From a virus: DNA of 24,854 bases. The stretch is taken from positions 1 through 24,854 of IMG/VR virus record IMGVR_UViG_3300012202_000010; one strand, given 5' to 3'. The translations under genes were made by a program, and so were the position numbers. The notes under the pieces were generated by a model, which made no database searches, was not told the origin of the DNA, and was given only the letters and a program-made list of their open reading frames with translations. Numbering within the stretch: position 1 is the stretch's first letter; each line of letters opens with the position of its first letter. Positions 1-7,187 of this stretch are shown here, piece after piece.

Positions 1-393
1 CAGCGGGTGTCGACGGGCAACGAGGCGACGGGCAAGTACAGCGTCGGCTCGACCTCTCCTGGCCTCTACAACTTCGCGGCAGGCGACACGACGGCCGGTG
101 CCGCTGGCGGCACGTTCGTCAAGATCACCTACACGAATACAACGTCCGTTGGCGGCAACATCCTGGTCACGAACCAGCTCATCGGCTCGACGCCGACGTT
201 CCAGCTCGACTACTACACGAACTTCAACCAGCCGGCGTCCAAGCCGTTCGTGGTGCGCATCTTCTCGTGTGTTGCTGCGAAGCACATGCTGCAGTTCAAA
301 CTTGAGGACTTCATGATCCCCGAGTTTGACTTTTCGCTATTCGCGAACGCTGCCGGCAATGTCTACAGCATGACATTCCCCGAGATCTCGTGA
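1..393 (+). CDS. Phage tail tube / major tail protein, C-terminal part (5' end outside window)
   Basis: The frame is open from base 1, so this is the 3' part of a gene that begins upstream; a GTG at position 7 is in frame but need not be the start. About 130 residues are visible. They are rich in Thr, Gly and aromatics with alternating beta-type segments, and end in MPEFD-like IPEFDFSLFANAAGN followed by a short strand, a C-terminal pattern I associate with siphophage tail tube proteins. Position supports this: the tail tube gene normally lies just before the tail assembly chaperones and tape measure, which follow here. The tube would polymerise around the tape measure. The stop overlaps the GTG of the next ORF. 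Identity rests on context plus the C-terminal pattern; it could be another structural protein. Confidence 0.6.
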   Translation, partial: QRVSTGNEATGKYSVGSTSPGLYNFAAGDTTAGAAGGTFVKITYTNTTSVGGNILVTNQLIGSTPTFQLDYYTNFNQPASKPFVVRIFSCVAAKHMLQFKLEDFMIPEFDFSLFANAAGNVYSMTFPEIS

Positions 394-728
394 TCCCCGT
401 GCCTGGCGGTGTGCGGGTGAGCGCGGCGGCGGTGTCAGTGGTCTCCTTTTCGGTGGGGTGCCTGCTGCTCACCGCCGCCGTCGTATATACCCCTGCCACG
501 CCCGTGGGGACGTTCCTGAGAGCCGACATGGTCTTGGCCGGCATTGCCCTAGCCATCCTGCCCGTTGCCATCCTGATGCCCCCTATGTCACCCTACGAGC
601 CTCGTATCCTAGGGATACCGGCATGGCTCGTGCGCCGCGCGTCAAAGGCAGCAAAGCAGGTGGTGGAGGAGCCGCGGGGCGGAACCGTGGTGGCCGCCCG
701 TCCCTCGACCCCATTGACCATGTGCTGA
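390..728 (+). CDS. Small membrane protein, two predicted transmembrane segments
   Basis: 112 residues, starting at a GTG that overlaps the stop of the tail tube gene (GTGA). A hydrophobic stretch at about residues 10-33 and a second at about 45-65 suggest two membrane segments, followed by a basic tail. No family recognised. The last roughly 106 bases overlap the next gene in another frame, so one of the two may be over-called at its end. An alternative GTG start lies three codons downstream. A membrane protein at this point of a tail operon is unexpected; it may be a small accessory gene. Confidence 0.45.
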   Translation: MIPVPGGVRVSAAAVSVVSFSVGCLLLTAAVVYTPATPVGTFLRADMVLAGIALAILPVAILMPPMSPYEPRILGIPAWLVRRASKAAKQVVEEPRGGTVVAARPSTPLTMC

Positions 729-874
729 TCGATGCCGTGCGGCGGGCCGCGGAGTCCGCCGGTCTGAAGGTCTCCAGCCTCATCCTCATCAACGTCAGGG
801 TCGGGCTCATCCTCGGCGCCAGCCGGGAGGCGACGCTCAAGCGGCTCCAGAGCAAGGCGAAGCGGCGTATATAG
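623..874 (+). CDS. Small basic protein of unknown function
   Basis: 83 residues from the ATG at 623. The N-terminal 25 residues are Arg/Lys/Gly-rich and probably disordered. The rest looks helical (DPIDHVLIDAVRRAAESAG, then a hydrophobic helix) and ends in a Lys/Arg-rich tail. This resembles small nucleic-acid or protein-binding phage products, but no family is recognised. It overlaps the preceding ORF by about 106 bases in a different frame. Its stop is followed by a 108-base AT-rich gap before the tail assembly chaperone. I prefer 623 to the in-frame 458 start because the upstream extension reads like out-of-frame translation of the membrane ORF. Confidence 0.5.
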   Translation: MARAPRVKGSKAGGGGAAGRNRGGRPSLDPIDHVLIDAVRRAAESAGLKVSSLILINVRVGLILGASREATLKRLQSKAKRRI

Positions 875-982
875 CCACGCGCATATTTAACGCCAATTTT
901 TGGCAATCTCAGTTTTCGTCCTTCTGCGACAATGATTTCATCGGGTAGTTTGTTTGCAAGGAAAACCAAAGGAACCACCGCC

Positions 983-1282
983 ATGCCAGGAAAAAGGACC
1001 GCGACCATCATGCTGGACGGGGACAGTTACACCGTCCATGCCTTCAACATCGACGAACTGGAGCAACTCGCCGGGATCATCTCCGACGACAACGTCCAGG
1101 CATCGGCGCGCTCGTTCATGATTCTCAAGCTGGCGCTGCTGCGCGCGGATCCCAGCGTCGGTGATGTCGGCTCTCTCGAGGCCACCCTCGACGAGGTGAT
1201 GGAGGCGTCGAAGGTGATCATGGATCTAGCGGGGTTGAAAGCCACCGCAAACCCTCAAACGGCGGTGACGCCCGCGGTCTGA
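983..1282 (+). CDS. Tail assembly chaperone, upstream product (lambda gpG-like)
   Basis: 99 residues from the ATG at 983, preceded by AAGGA about 10 bases upstream; an in-frame ATG at 932 has no ribosome site. In siphophages such proteins bind the tape measure and keep it soluble until the tail tube polymerises. The product is a small acidic, mostly helical protein (for example AFNIDELEQLAGIISDD). It sits directly before an overlapping -1 ORF and the tape measure gene, the standard G/GT arrangement. A canonical X_XXY_YYZ heptamer lies 25 bases before the stop. Assignment rests on size, position and the frameshift architecture rather than on a recognised sequence signature. Confidence 0.65.
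   Translation: MPGKRTATIMLDGDSYTVHAFNIDELEQLAGIISDDNVQASARSFMILKLALLRADPSVGDVGSLEATLDEVMEASKVIMDLAGLKATANPQTAVTPAV
1249..1272 (+). promoter_or_regulatory. Probable -1 programmed ribosomal frameshift signal
   Basis: AAACCCT at 1249-1255 reads A AAC CCT in the frame of the upstream gene and matches the X_XXY_YYZ slippery pattern exactly. After a 5-base spacer, GGCG-GTGA-CGCC (1261-1272) can form a 4-bp hairpin with a GNRA-type tetraloop. The -1 frame is open from at least 1201 to its stop at 1605, so slippage would give a fusion of about 207 residues. Spacing and frame are those expected for a G/GT tail chaperone pair. The short stem is a weakness. Confidence 0.6.
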
Positions 1283-1605
1283 CCGATCCAGAGTTCTGGC
1301 AGGACGTGTTCGGCCCGTTCCTGGACCACGGGATAGGGTTCGAGGAGGTGAGGCGGATGACGCTCCACGACGTAGCGATCGCCCATGGATACTGGAAGCG
1401 CAACCCACCGCTGCGCGTTCTCGTCAGCACCGTAGCCGCAGCGCTGGGTATCCCGCTGGAGAAATTGTATAACGTTAAGACGGTGAAGGACTTGACGGCC
1501 GAAGACTATGACCTGACGCCCAAGAAGGGCCACATGACGTTCGAGCAGTTCGAGCGGCACATGGCGGCGACTGGCGGGAAGATCGACGGGATAGGACAAC
1601 TCTGA
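1255..1605 (+). CDS. Tail assembly chaperone, -1 frame extension (lambda gpT-like part)
   Basis: Coordinates give the part read after -1 slippage at 1249-1255; if translated independently the first usable start is a GTG at 1306. About 116 residues follow the slip site. Protein-like sequence begins upstream of 1306 (LTDPEFWQDVFGPFLDHG), with no start codon of its own there, which favours expression as a fusion. The rest is a compact helical domain containing WKRNPPLRVLVSTVAAALG. In lambda the T part of the fusion recruits the tail tube protein to the tape measure complex. The stop overlaps the tape measure ATG by one base (TGATG). No recognised family signature; the call is from architecture. 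Confidence 0.6.
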   Translation, partial: SNGGDARGLTDPEFWQDVFGPFLDHGIGFEEVRRMTLHDVAIAHGYWKRNPPLRVLVSTVAAALGIPLEKLYNVKTVKDLTAEDYDLTPKKGHMTFEQFERHMAATGGKIDGIGQL

Positions 1606-3704
1606 TGGCTGATGATGTCTCTCTGCAATTTGGTGCGAAGACCGATGGCATTGATCAGGGTGCCGCCGACGTTTCGGCCAAGCTGAACCAACTGCGAGAT
1701 CAGACCGACGCGATGTCGTCGCAGTTCACCGCCTTCGGGGAGAAGATGGGGGCGGCTTTCGATGATGCTGCGACCAGCCTCACCCATTTCGATACGGTCC
1801 TAAAATCTCTCAACGACACGATCCAGAAGGGAGGTAACGTTTCAGCGGCGTCCGGCATCATAGGAATATTGTCGAAGGCACCCGGCATCGGGATCGCTAT
1901 CGCAGCGGTCGCTGGCCTCGCCGAAGGCGTTCATCTTCTCGGTGAAGAGATGATCAAGTTAGAGCGGTCCGCGAATGAGACGGGCGTGTCGATAGAGAGG
2001 TTCCAACTTCTTCAGTCAGCTTTCAATGCGGCGGGTGTTTCCTCAGACAAGATTATCTCAAGCCTAGATGAGGTATCGAAGAAACTGACGAACATTAAAT
2101 ACGACTCCGGCGAACTTGGGAAGTTTCTCGACGCCAACAACATCAAGTGGAAGGATTCCAAGGACAATATCGTTTCGACGAACGACTTCATTAGGGAGTC
2201 GGCTCGGCTGCTTCAGCAGGCAGTCGCCGAGGGAGGCGCACCACTGGCCCGTAAAGTCGGCGAATCCCTCGGCCTGTCGCAAGAATTGGTGCGCGTGCTG
2301 CAACAGGGGCCTGTCGCGTTCGATGCCATGGTGAAGAAGGCGAAAGACTTGGGTGTTGGTCTCGACGCGGAAGTAGTTCACAAAGCGGCCGATTTCGAGA
2401 AGGAGTGGAATGCCGCTACCTCTAACATGGCCACCTGGTTCAAGGCGCAACTGGCTGGGCTTCTTCCATCTCTGCAAGAGTGGGGAATGGCCGTCGCCAA
2501 AGCCATCCGGGCAGCCTTCGCCACCATCTTCGCAGAGTTGAAGGGCACATTCCAGGACGTCACGTCCAAGTGGGCCGGCGATGTTGACACGTTCGCTGGT
2601 CGATTCGGAGCAGCCGAAGGTTCTCTTAGAGCCCTAGCCACGAGCACGACGAAATTATCGGCATCGCTCACAAGCTCCGTCAAAGAGGCTGAGAACCTTG
2701 GCGGTGAATTCGATGGACTCGTCGCGACCGGGAAGAAGTTCGATGCAATCAAATTCCCAGGCAGTGACAAGGAGGACAAATTCGACCCGACGGCGCTGCG
2801 TGAGTTCGGTGCTCAATTGGACGCCGTGAAAGAAAAATATGCGCTGTTGAAGATCAAAGAAGATGAAGACCTCGCAACGTATAAGATAACGGAAGGACAG
2901 AAAGTCGCGACACTCAGAGAGGCGCTGGCGGCGCGCCAAAGGGCCACGGATGAGATTTTTGCAAACGAGATAGCGGAGTACGGCGACAACGCCAGGGTAC
3001 GGGCCAACATAGAGCGGAACTACCAGAAGGAAACCTTTGAGATCACGCGCGAGGGAGAGAAACTTAAATTGGAGGAGTTGAAAAGGTCGACACAGCAATG
3101 GGAATCCACCTTGAGAGGCATCTCAACCGCGTTCACCAGCCAACTCCGCGGCATCCTTCAGGGTACCACCACATGGTCGCAAGCGATCAAGAACATCATG
3201 CTTGAACTCGTTCTTAAGATCATCGACGAGTTCCTCCTGTTGGCCGTCATCAAACCCCTGAGCGGCATGCTAGCGTCGGCGCTGGCGGCCCCGTCCGAGA
3301 TACTGGGCGCTCTCATCAAGGTCATCACGAGCATGTTCGGTCCGCTGTTCGCTGGGTTCACGGCGTTCTTTGCCCCCGTGCAGGGGCCGGCGGCACCCGC
3401 CGAGGGTGCTGCGTTGGCGACTGCTACGGTCGCGGCGGCGACTGCCGCGGTCGCGCTCGACACCGGCACCGACTACGTGCCTCGCACCGGAATGGCGCTC
3501 ATCCACCAGGGCGAGGCGATCATCCCGGCATCTGAGAACATCAAACCGTATGGAGGTGGTGGAGGACTCGCCGCGACGTTCAACATCTCGGCGTGGGATG
3601 GGTCGAGCATCCAGAGCTGGCTGCGCGGCGGCGGCGGACAGATGATAGCGCGCCACGTCGTCGAGGCGATGAACGCCAACCCGACGCTGCGGCCGAGGTA
3701 CTGA
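1605..3704 (+). CDS. Tail tape measure protein
   Basis: 699 residues, the longest gene between the chaperones and the distal tail genes. Tape measure proteins fill the tail tube lumen, set tail length and take part in DNA ejection. Visible features: an N-terminal helical region with coiled-coil character (about 15-75), a hydrophobic Gly/Ala-rich segment at about 82-112, long charged helices at about 400-500, a second hydrophobic region at about 535-600, and a C-terminal GTDYVPRTGMALIHQGEAI block followed by a Gly stretch. That C-terminal block is typical of tape measure proteins in lambda-like and GTA-like tails. The length implies a tail in the usual siphophage range. The ATG overlaps the preceding stop (TGATG), suggesting coupled translation. 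Confidence 0.85.
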   Translation: MADDVSLQFGAKTDGIDQGAADVSAKLNQLRDQTDAMSSQFTAFGEKMGAAFDDAATSLTHFDTVLKSLNDTIQKGGNVSAASGIIGILSKAPGIGIAIAAVAGLAEGVHLLGEEMIKLERSANETGVSIERFQLLQSAFNAAGVSSDKIISSLDEVSKKLTNIKYDSGELGKFLDANNIKWKDSKDNIVSTNDFIRESARLLQQAVAEGGAPLARKVGESLGLSQELVRVLQQGPVAFDAMVKKAKDLGVGLDAEVVHKAADFEKEWNAATSNMATWFKAQLAGLLPSLQEWGMAVAKAIRAAFATIFAELKGTFQDVTSKWAGDVDTFAGRFGAAEGSLRALATSTTKLSASLTSSVKEAENLGGEFDGLVATGKKFDAIKFPGSDKEDKFDPTALREFGAQLDAVKEKYALLKIKEDEDLATYKITEGQKVATLREALAARQRATDEIFANEIAEYGDNARVRANIERNYQKETFEITREGEKLKLEELKRSTQQWESTLRGISTAFTSQLRGILQGTTTWSQAIKNIMLELVLKIIDEFLLLAVIKPLSGMLASALAAPSEILGALIKVITSMFGPLFAGFTAFFAPVQGPAAPAEGAALATATVAAATAAVALDTGTDYVPRTGMALIHQGEAIIPASENIKPYGGGGGLAATFNISAWDGSSIQSWLRGGGGQMIARHVVEAMNANPTLRPRY

Positions 3705-3705
3705 C

Positions 3706-3888
3706 ATGGACGAGAACCAGGGACGTTGCGAAACTACGCTGACGGAGCGCTTCTCGAACCCATTCTGCCAGTGCAACACATATGTAGGAAACCTCGGACC
3801 GTGCCGGACATTTGAGATCGGTACCAACGGCCGTTGCGTCTATTGCGACCACGAACCAAACTGCCACGCGGCAGTGCAGGAACGATGA
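3706..3888 (+). CDS. Small Cys-rich protein, possible zinc binder
   Basis: 60 residues with seven cysteines: one near residue 8, then FCQCNTY, GPCRTF and the closing CVYCDHEPNCH. The CxxC pairs and terminal Cys/His group suggest metal binding. GAGG lies about 10 bases before the ATG, and the gene fits exactly between the tape measure stop (1 base away) and the next ATG (1 base away), which argues that it is real. No family recognised. It may be an accessory insert, since tape measure and DUF2460 genes are normally adjacent. Confidence 0.6.
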   Translation: MDENQGRCETTLTERFSNPFCQCNTYVGNLGPCRTFEIGTNGRCVYCDHEPNCHAAVQER

Positions 3889-3889
3889 T

Positions 3890-4522
3890 ATGGCCCCCCC
3901 GATCCTCCCGACGTTCAACTTCATCACCTACCCGGCCACGCGCTCGCCGATATGGAGGACGCTGCACCAGGAATCGGTGTCCGGGATGGACAACCCGATC
4001 CCGCTTTGGAGTTTCAACAGGTGGATGTACGACCTGCCGATCTCGCTCTTGAACTCCAAGTCGGTGGCGTTCCAGAACGCCGTTGCCCTTGAATGGCAGG
4101 CCCTCAACGCGTTCTACAACCAGCTCAACGGATCGTTCGGCGTGTTCCAGTTCCTCGACACCGACGACAGCTCGGTAACGGACCAACTATTCGGCGTCGG
4201 AGATGGGACGACGGTGGGGTTCCCGCTGACGCGCACGATGACGGGGGCAGGCGGCTTCGTCTGGAACGAGCCGGTGTTCGCCCCGGTCGGAACGCCGGTC
4301 GTCAAGATCAACGGCACGCCGACCGTGCTGTTCACGCTCGGCACCCAGGGGCTCATCACGTTCAACAGTCCCCCGGCGGGTGGTGCCAACCTGACGTGGA
4401 CGGGGACCTTCCGGTGGCTGTGCCGTTTCGACGACGACAACCTCGACTTCTCGAAGTTCATGAGTGCGCTTTGGGAGGTCAAGAGTCTGAAATTCACGAC
4501 CATCAAGACGCAGAGCAAGTAG
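3890..4522 (+). CDS. DUF2460 family distal tail protein (GTA gp12-like)
   Basis: 210 residues from the ATG at 3890, which has AGGAA about 8 bases upstream. In gene transfer agent and lambda-like tails, proteins of this family form the distal tail ring below the tube. The N-terminus contains the pattern FNFITYPATRSPIWRT and an aromatic-rich segment; a central FGVFQFLDTDD is followed by a beta-rich C-terminal half with a conserved-looking GDGTTVGFPLTR element and TWTGTFRWLCRFDDD near the end. These match my knowledge of DUF2460 proteins, whose C-terminus carries a similar G-x-F-x-x-P-V-R-F-D-like strand. The gene lies two places after the tape measure, as expected, apart from the inserted Cys-rich ORF. 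Confidence 0.8.
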   Translation: MAPPILPTFNFITYPATRSPIWRTLHQESVSGMDNPIPLWSFNRWMYDLPISLLNSKSVAFQNAVALEWQALNAFYNQLNGSFGVFQFLDTDDSSVTDQLFGVGDGTTVGFPLTRTMTGAGGFVWNEPVFAPVGTPVVKINGTPTVLFTLGTQGLITFNSPPAGGANLTWTGTFRWLCRFDDDNLDFSKFMSALWEVKSLKFTTIKTQSK

Positions 4523-4759
4523 ATGACAAAACGAACAGAAGAAGTCCGCCATGAATTTGATAGTGCCGTCGACGCGTTGAAGCGTCATCTGTTACTGGCT
4601 GTTGGTCCATTGCATGCCAATGCGATTGGCGATGACATCGCTAGGTTGGCTGACGCGAGAGCTAGGCTCGCGATTCTAGAGTTCGATGATCAGTTTGAGA
4701 GACTTACGGAAGTCATGTCTATGGCCACGCCTCGGATAGACACCTCGGACATCAAATGA
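4523..4759 (+). CDS. Small helical protein of unknown function
   Basis: 78 residues, predicted almost fully helical and charged (for example EVRHEFDSAVDALKRHLLL and LADARARLAILEFDDQFER). It begins directly after the DUF2460 stop and its own stop overlaps the next ATG (ATGA), so it is in the operon and probably translationally coupled. The start region is less GC-rich than the flanking tail genes (ATGACAAAACGAACAGAAG). In related tails DUF2460 and DUF2163 genes are usually adjacent, so this may be a later insertion. No family recognised. Confidence 0.55.
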   Translation: MTKRTEEVRHEFDSAVDALKRHLLLAVGPLHANAIGDDIARLADARARLAILEFDDQFERLTEVMSMATPRIDTSDIK

Positions 4760-5685
4760 AGACCGCGCCGACCGGCCTCGTCACGCTGCTGGGGACCGGC
4801 CAGTTCGTCTTCTGCGACCTCTACCAGTTCACGCTCATCACCGGACAGGTGTTGCGTTACACGACCGCGGACGTGGACATCACCTATGCCGGCAACACCT
4901 ACTCGTCGGCGCTGTTCTTCGACCAGAGCGGCAACAAGGCGGTCGGGCACTGGAAGACCGGCCTCGACACCGACACGTGGCAGGTCTACGCCATGCCGGT
5001 CGAGTTCGACCCGGTGACGCTCGCGCTGTTCCCCATCACCATAGGCAGCACGCCGTTCCTCGCCGCGGTGGCCGCTGGGGCGCTCGCAGGAGCCCAGGTG
5101 GACATCCATCGGGCCTACTGGCCATCCTGGCCCCAGCCGTGGAAAAGCCCACTGGCGGCCTTCTCTGACGGTTCTGGGACCTTCGTGATCGTGGACTACT
5201 TCGCCGGGCGGGTCGCGGCGGTCGATGTGATGCGCAACCAGGCGGTCATCTCCATCAACTCGTGGCTCGACCAGTTCCGCCTGATGATGCCGCGGAACCT
5301 GTGGCAGGCACCGTGCCGGTGGACGCTGTTCGACGCTGGGTGCGCCCTGAACCAGGTGGACTTCCACATCAACGGCAACGCCCAAGCCGGGTCGACGCAG
5401 TCCCAGATCGTGGCCACGGGGATCGGTCCTCCTGCCGGATGGTTCACGCTGGGGCAGGTGACGATGGTGAGCGGGCTCAACGCCGGGTTCCGCCGCATGG
5501 TGAAATCGTTCGACGGGTCAACGATGTTCCTCATCGCGCCGTTCCCGTTCGCGGTGGCGGTGGGAGACGGGTTCACGGCTTATCCGGGATGCGACAAATC
5601 GGAGCAAACTTGTGCTAACAAATTCAATAACCTCGTGAATCACGGCGGAGAATCGTTGATACCAAAACCAGAGGTCGCGGTCTAA
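4756..5685 (+). CDS. DUF2163 tail protein, baseplate hub type (GTA gp13-like)
   Basis: 309 residues. This family forms the hub that joins the distal tail to the tip in GTA-like tails. Recognisable points: an N-terminal FCDLYQFTLITGQVLRYT strand pair and YAGNTYSSALFF, a middle NSWLDQFRLMMPRNLWQAPC segment, WTLFDAGCALN, and a C-terminal YPGCDKSEQTCANKFNN block, which is the usual Cys-containing end of the family. The last 85 bases (from about 5600) use AT-rich codons (for example AACTTGTGCTAACAAATTC) unlike the rest of the gene, just before the homing endonuclease. I read this as a recoded or co-converted end. The start ATG overlaps the preceding stop. Confidence 0.85.
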   Translation: MKTAPTGLVTLLGTGQFVFCDLYQFTLITGQVLRYTTADVDITYAGNTYSSALFFDQSGNKAVGHWKTGLDTDTWQVYAMPVEFDPVTLALFPITIGSTPFLAAVAAGALAGAQVDIHRAYWPSWPQPWKSPLAAFSDGSGTFVIVDYFAGRVAAVDVMRNQAVISINSWLDQFRLMMPRNLWQAPCRWTLFDAGCALNQVDFHINGNAQAGSTQSQIVATGIGPPAGWFTLGQVTMVSGLNAGFRRMVKSFDGSTMFLIAPFPFAVAVGDGFTAYPGCDKSEQTCANKFNNLVNHGGESLIPKPEVAV

Positions 5686-5688
5686 GTT

Positions 5689-6474
5689 ATGACAAAGCTG
5701 ATAAACCACAAATGGCTGATCTATCTTCTGTTCAACCAATCCGCCATTCCGATTTACGTCGGCTCGACGAATGACCTTAAACGTCGGCTGAAAGAACATA
5801 AGAAGGTTCTGGGATACAAACCGCAAGTGCAAGTTTTGGAAACTGGGGTAGGTGTCAGTCGCAACGATGCCGAATCAAAGTGGATCAAGCTTTATCGCCG
5901 CATCAATCCTGCTTTATCGAACAAATTGACGGACACTTTCGGTGGACGATGGGTTCAGACGCAAGCCTCTCGTGAACATTGGTCCATGATCAAGAAAGGG
6001 AAAAAGAAACCAGACGGATGGGGTGAGCGCATCGGTGCGGTAACACGTGGCAAACCGCATGATTGGACCCCAGAGGGACGTGAAGCAGCGGCCAAAACAC
6101 AATTCAAGCCAGGTCGGAAACGAACTGCCCAGGAAGATGAAAAACTTTATGAAGGTATCCGAATTATGTGGGATGCCATTCCGCATGATCAACGCTCGAA
6201 GATGGCAACAGCACGCAATAACGATGCATGGGCTCAACGGTCTCCAGAAGAACGATCAGCGATAGGCAAAAAGATCGCCAAGGCGCGCGAGCGCAACTTG
6301 TCACAGGAACGACGCTCCGAGATTTCTAGTCAGGCCGCGCGTGCCGCCGCAGCTAAGCCGGGCGCTCAATCCAGGCTTTCGTCCCAAGTCAAGAACTGGT
6401 GGGCATCGCTAACGCCAGAGGCGAAGGCTGCTTTCGTGAGCCGACGCGCAGAAAAGATTGCTGCGGCGAGATGA
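5689..6474 (+). CDS. Free-standing GIY-YIG homing endonuclease
   Basis: 261 residues. The N-terminal about 90 residues form a GIY-YIG nuclease domain: the GIY position is read as L10-I11-Y12, the YIG position as Y23-V24-G25 (IYVGSTNDLKRRLKEH), with the catalytic Arg at about 32 and the catalytic Glu at 62 (DAESKWIKLY). The rest is Lys/Arg-rich with repeated helix segments (SPEERSAIGKKIAKARERN, SQERRSEISSQAARAAA), resembling NUMOD-type DNA-binding regions of phage homing enzymes. Base composition is lower in GC than its neighbours, and the gene splits two tail genes that are normally adjacent. Its stop overlaps the NlpC/P60 ATG. Such enzymes cut a related phage lacking the insert and spread by repair copying; that role is inferred from the family. 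Confidence 0.88.
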   Translation: MTKLINHKWLIYLLFNQSAIPIYVGSTNDLKRRLKEHKKVLGYKPQVQVLETGVGVSRNDAESKWIKLYRRINPALSNKLTDTFGGRWVQTQASREHWSMIKKGKKKPDGWGERIGAVTRGKPHDWTPEGREAAAKTQFKPGRKRTAQEDEKLYEGIRIMWDAIPHDQRSKMATARNNDAWAQRSPEERSAIGKKIAKARERNLSQERRSEISSQAARAAAAKPGAQSRLSSQVKNWWASLTPEAKAAFVSRRAEKIAAAR

Positions 6475-6953
6475 ACACCACCGAACTTGCCCAGCGTCAA
6501 CGCGTCGTCACCATCGCACATAGCTGGATCGGTACGCCGTACCGCCACGGAGCCCGCATCAAGGGCGTCGCCGCCGACTGCACGTTCTTCGCGAAGGTCT
6601 ACGAGGAGGCTGGCCTTGTCCCAGAGGTACCGATATCTGTCTACTCGTCGAACGCCCATCTGCATCGCGCGTCTGGGCAGTACCTTCAGCACATCAGGAA
6701 GTACGCCCACGAGGTGGATCGTGACCGGGTACGGCCCGGTGACATCGCGATGTTCCACATCGCGAGGGATTTCTCGCACGGCGGGATCGTCAACGCCCAC
6801 GACTGGCCAGAGCACGTCAAGGACTTCGAACAGGCCGTAGGGTGGCCGTGGATCATCCACGGGGACATGGGGGCCAAGATCATCTACGAGGTGCGCGGAG
6901 ACCAGGCGCACCTCGCGATGGCAAGGGAGGTGAAGTTCTTCAGCCTCTGGTAA
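6471..6953 (+). CDS. NlpC/P60 family cell-wall peptidase of the tail (GTA gp14-like)
   Basis: 160 residues from the ATG at 6471, which overlaps the endonuclease stop (ATGA). Family members cleave the peptide part of peptidoglycan at the tail tip during DNA entry. The N-terminal helix leads to IGTPYRHGARIKGVAADC, with C37 as nucleophile, and FSHGGIVNAHDW supplies H103, with H110 as a possible third residue. The residue after the catalytic Cys is Thr-Phe-Phe rather than the common Ser/Leu-Gly-Leu, a minor variation. Length is normal for the family. It lies between DUF2163 and the large tip protein, the standard position apart from the homing endonuclease insert. Confidence 0.85.
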   Translation: MNTTELAQRQRVVTIAHSWIGTPYRHGARIKGVAADCTFFAKVYEEAGLVPEVPISVYSSNAHLHRASGQYLQHIRKYAHEVDRDRVRPGDIAMFHIARDFSHGGIVNAHDWPEHVKDFEQAVGWPWIIHGDMGAKIIYEVRGDQAHLAMAREVKFFSLW

Positions 6954-7113
6954 TTTCTTCCCACGTTAGACATCGCGCGCCATCCGTTGCCTCGGTATAA
7001 TCACCATGGTCGCCGTTGCTGATGGACGCCCAGAATGGCAAATTCGGTTCTTCCCATCCGCAGGACGGCGGATCCTGATCTCGCAGCCAATGTTTGCATG
7101 TGCCGCATGACTT
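6940..7113 (-). pseudogene. Start-less Cys-rich CxxC small protein ORF (remnant or unrecognised gene)
   Basis: On the minus strand, an open frame without a stop from 7179 down to TGA at 6942-6940 encodes, from 7113, KSCGTCKHWLRDQ, then SCGW, EEPNLPFW and a closing DGARCLTWEE. This CxxC-KxW ... C ... LPFW ... DGxxC pattern is one I know from small zinc-ribbon-like phage proteins. No ATG, GTG or TTG precedes the first cysteine in frame, and a TGA closes the frame at 7182-7180, so the 5' end seems lost. It lies against the direction of the surrounding late genes and its 3' end overlaps the last 14 bases of the NlpC/P60 gene. I read it as a decayed insertion; a sequencing error at the 5' end or a non-standard start are alternatives. 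Confidence 0.45.
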
Positions 7114-7187
7114 GCGCGTTGGTTTACTTCCTTCTGTCCGTCGTCGCCGCGTAGTATGACTCCGTCGGCAAGGACGGCGTCAACACC

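Noticed and set aside
892-904. GCCAA-TTT-TTGGC hairpin in the AT-rich gap before the tail chaperone
   Set aside because: Stem is only 5 bp with a 3-base loop and no T tract; TTGGCA could mimic a -35 but no -10 lies at the right distance.
6996-7001. TATAAT hexamer in the gap before the tail-tip gene, as a promoter
   Set aside because: No acceptable -35 lies 16-18 bases upstream, and the bases are explained as codons of the minus-strand Cys-rich ORF.
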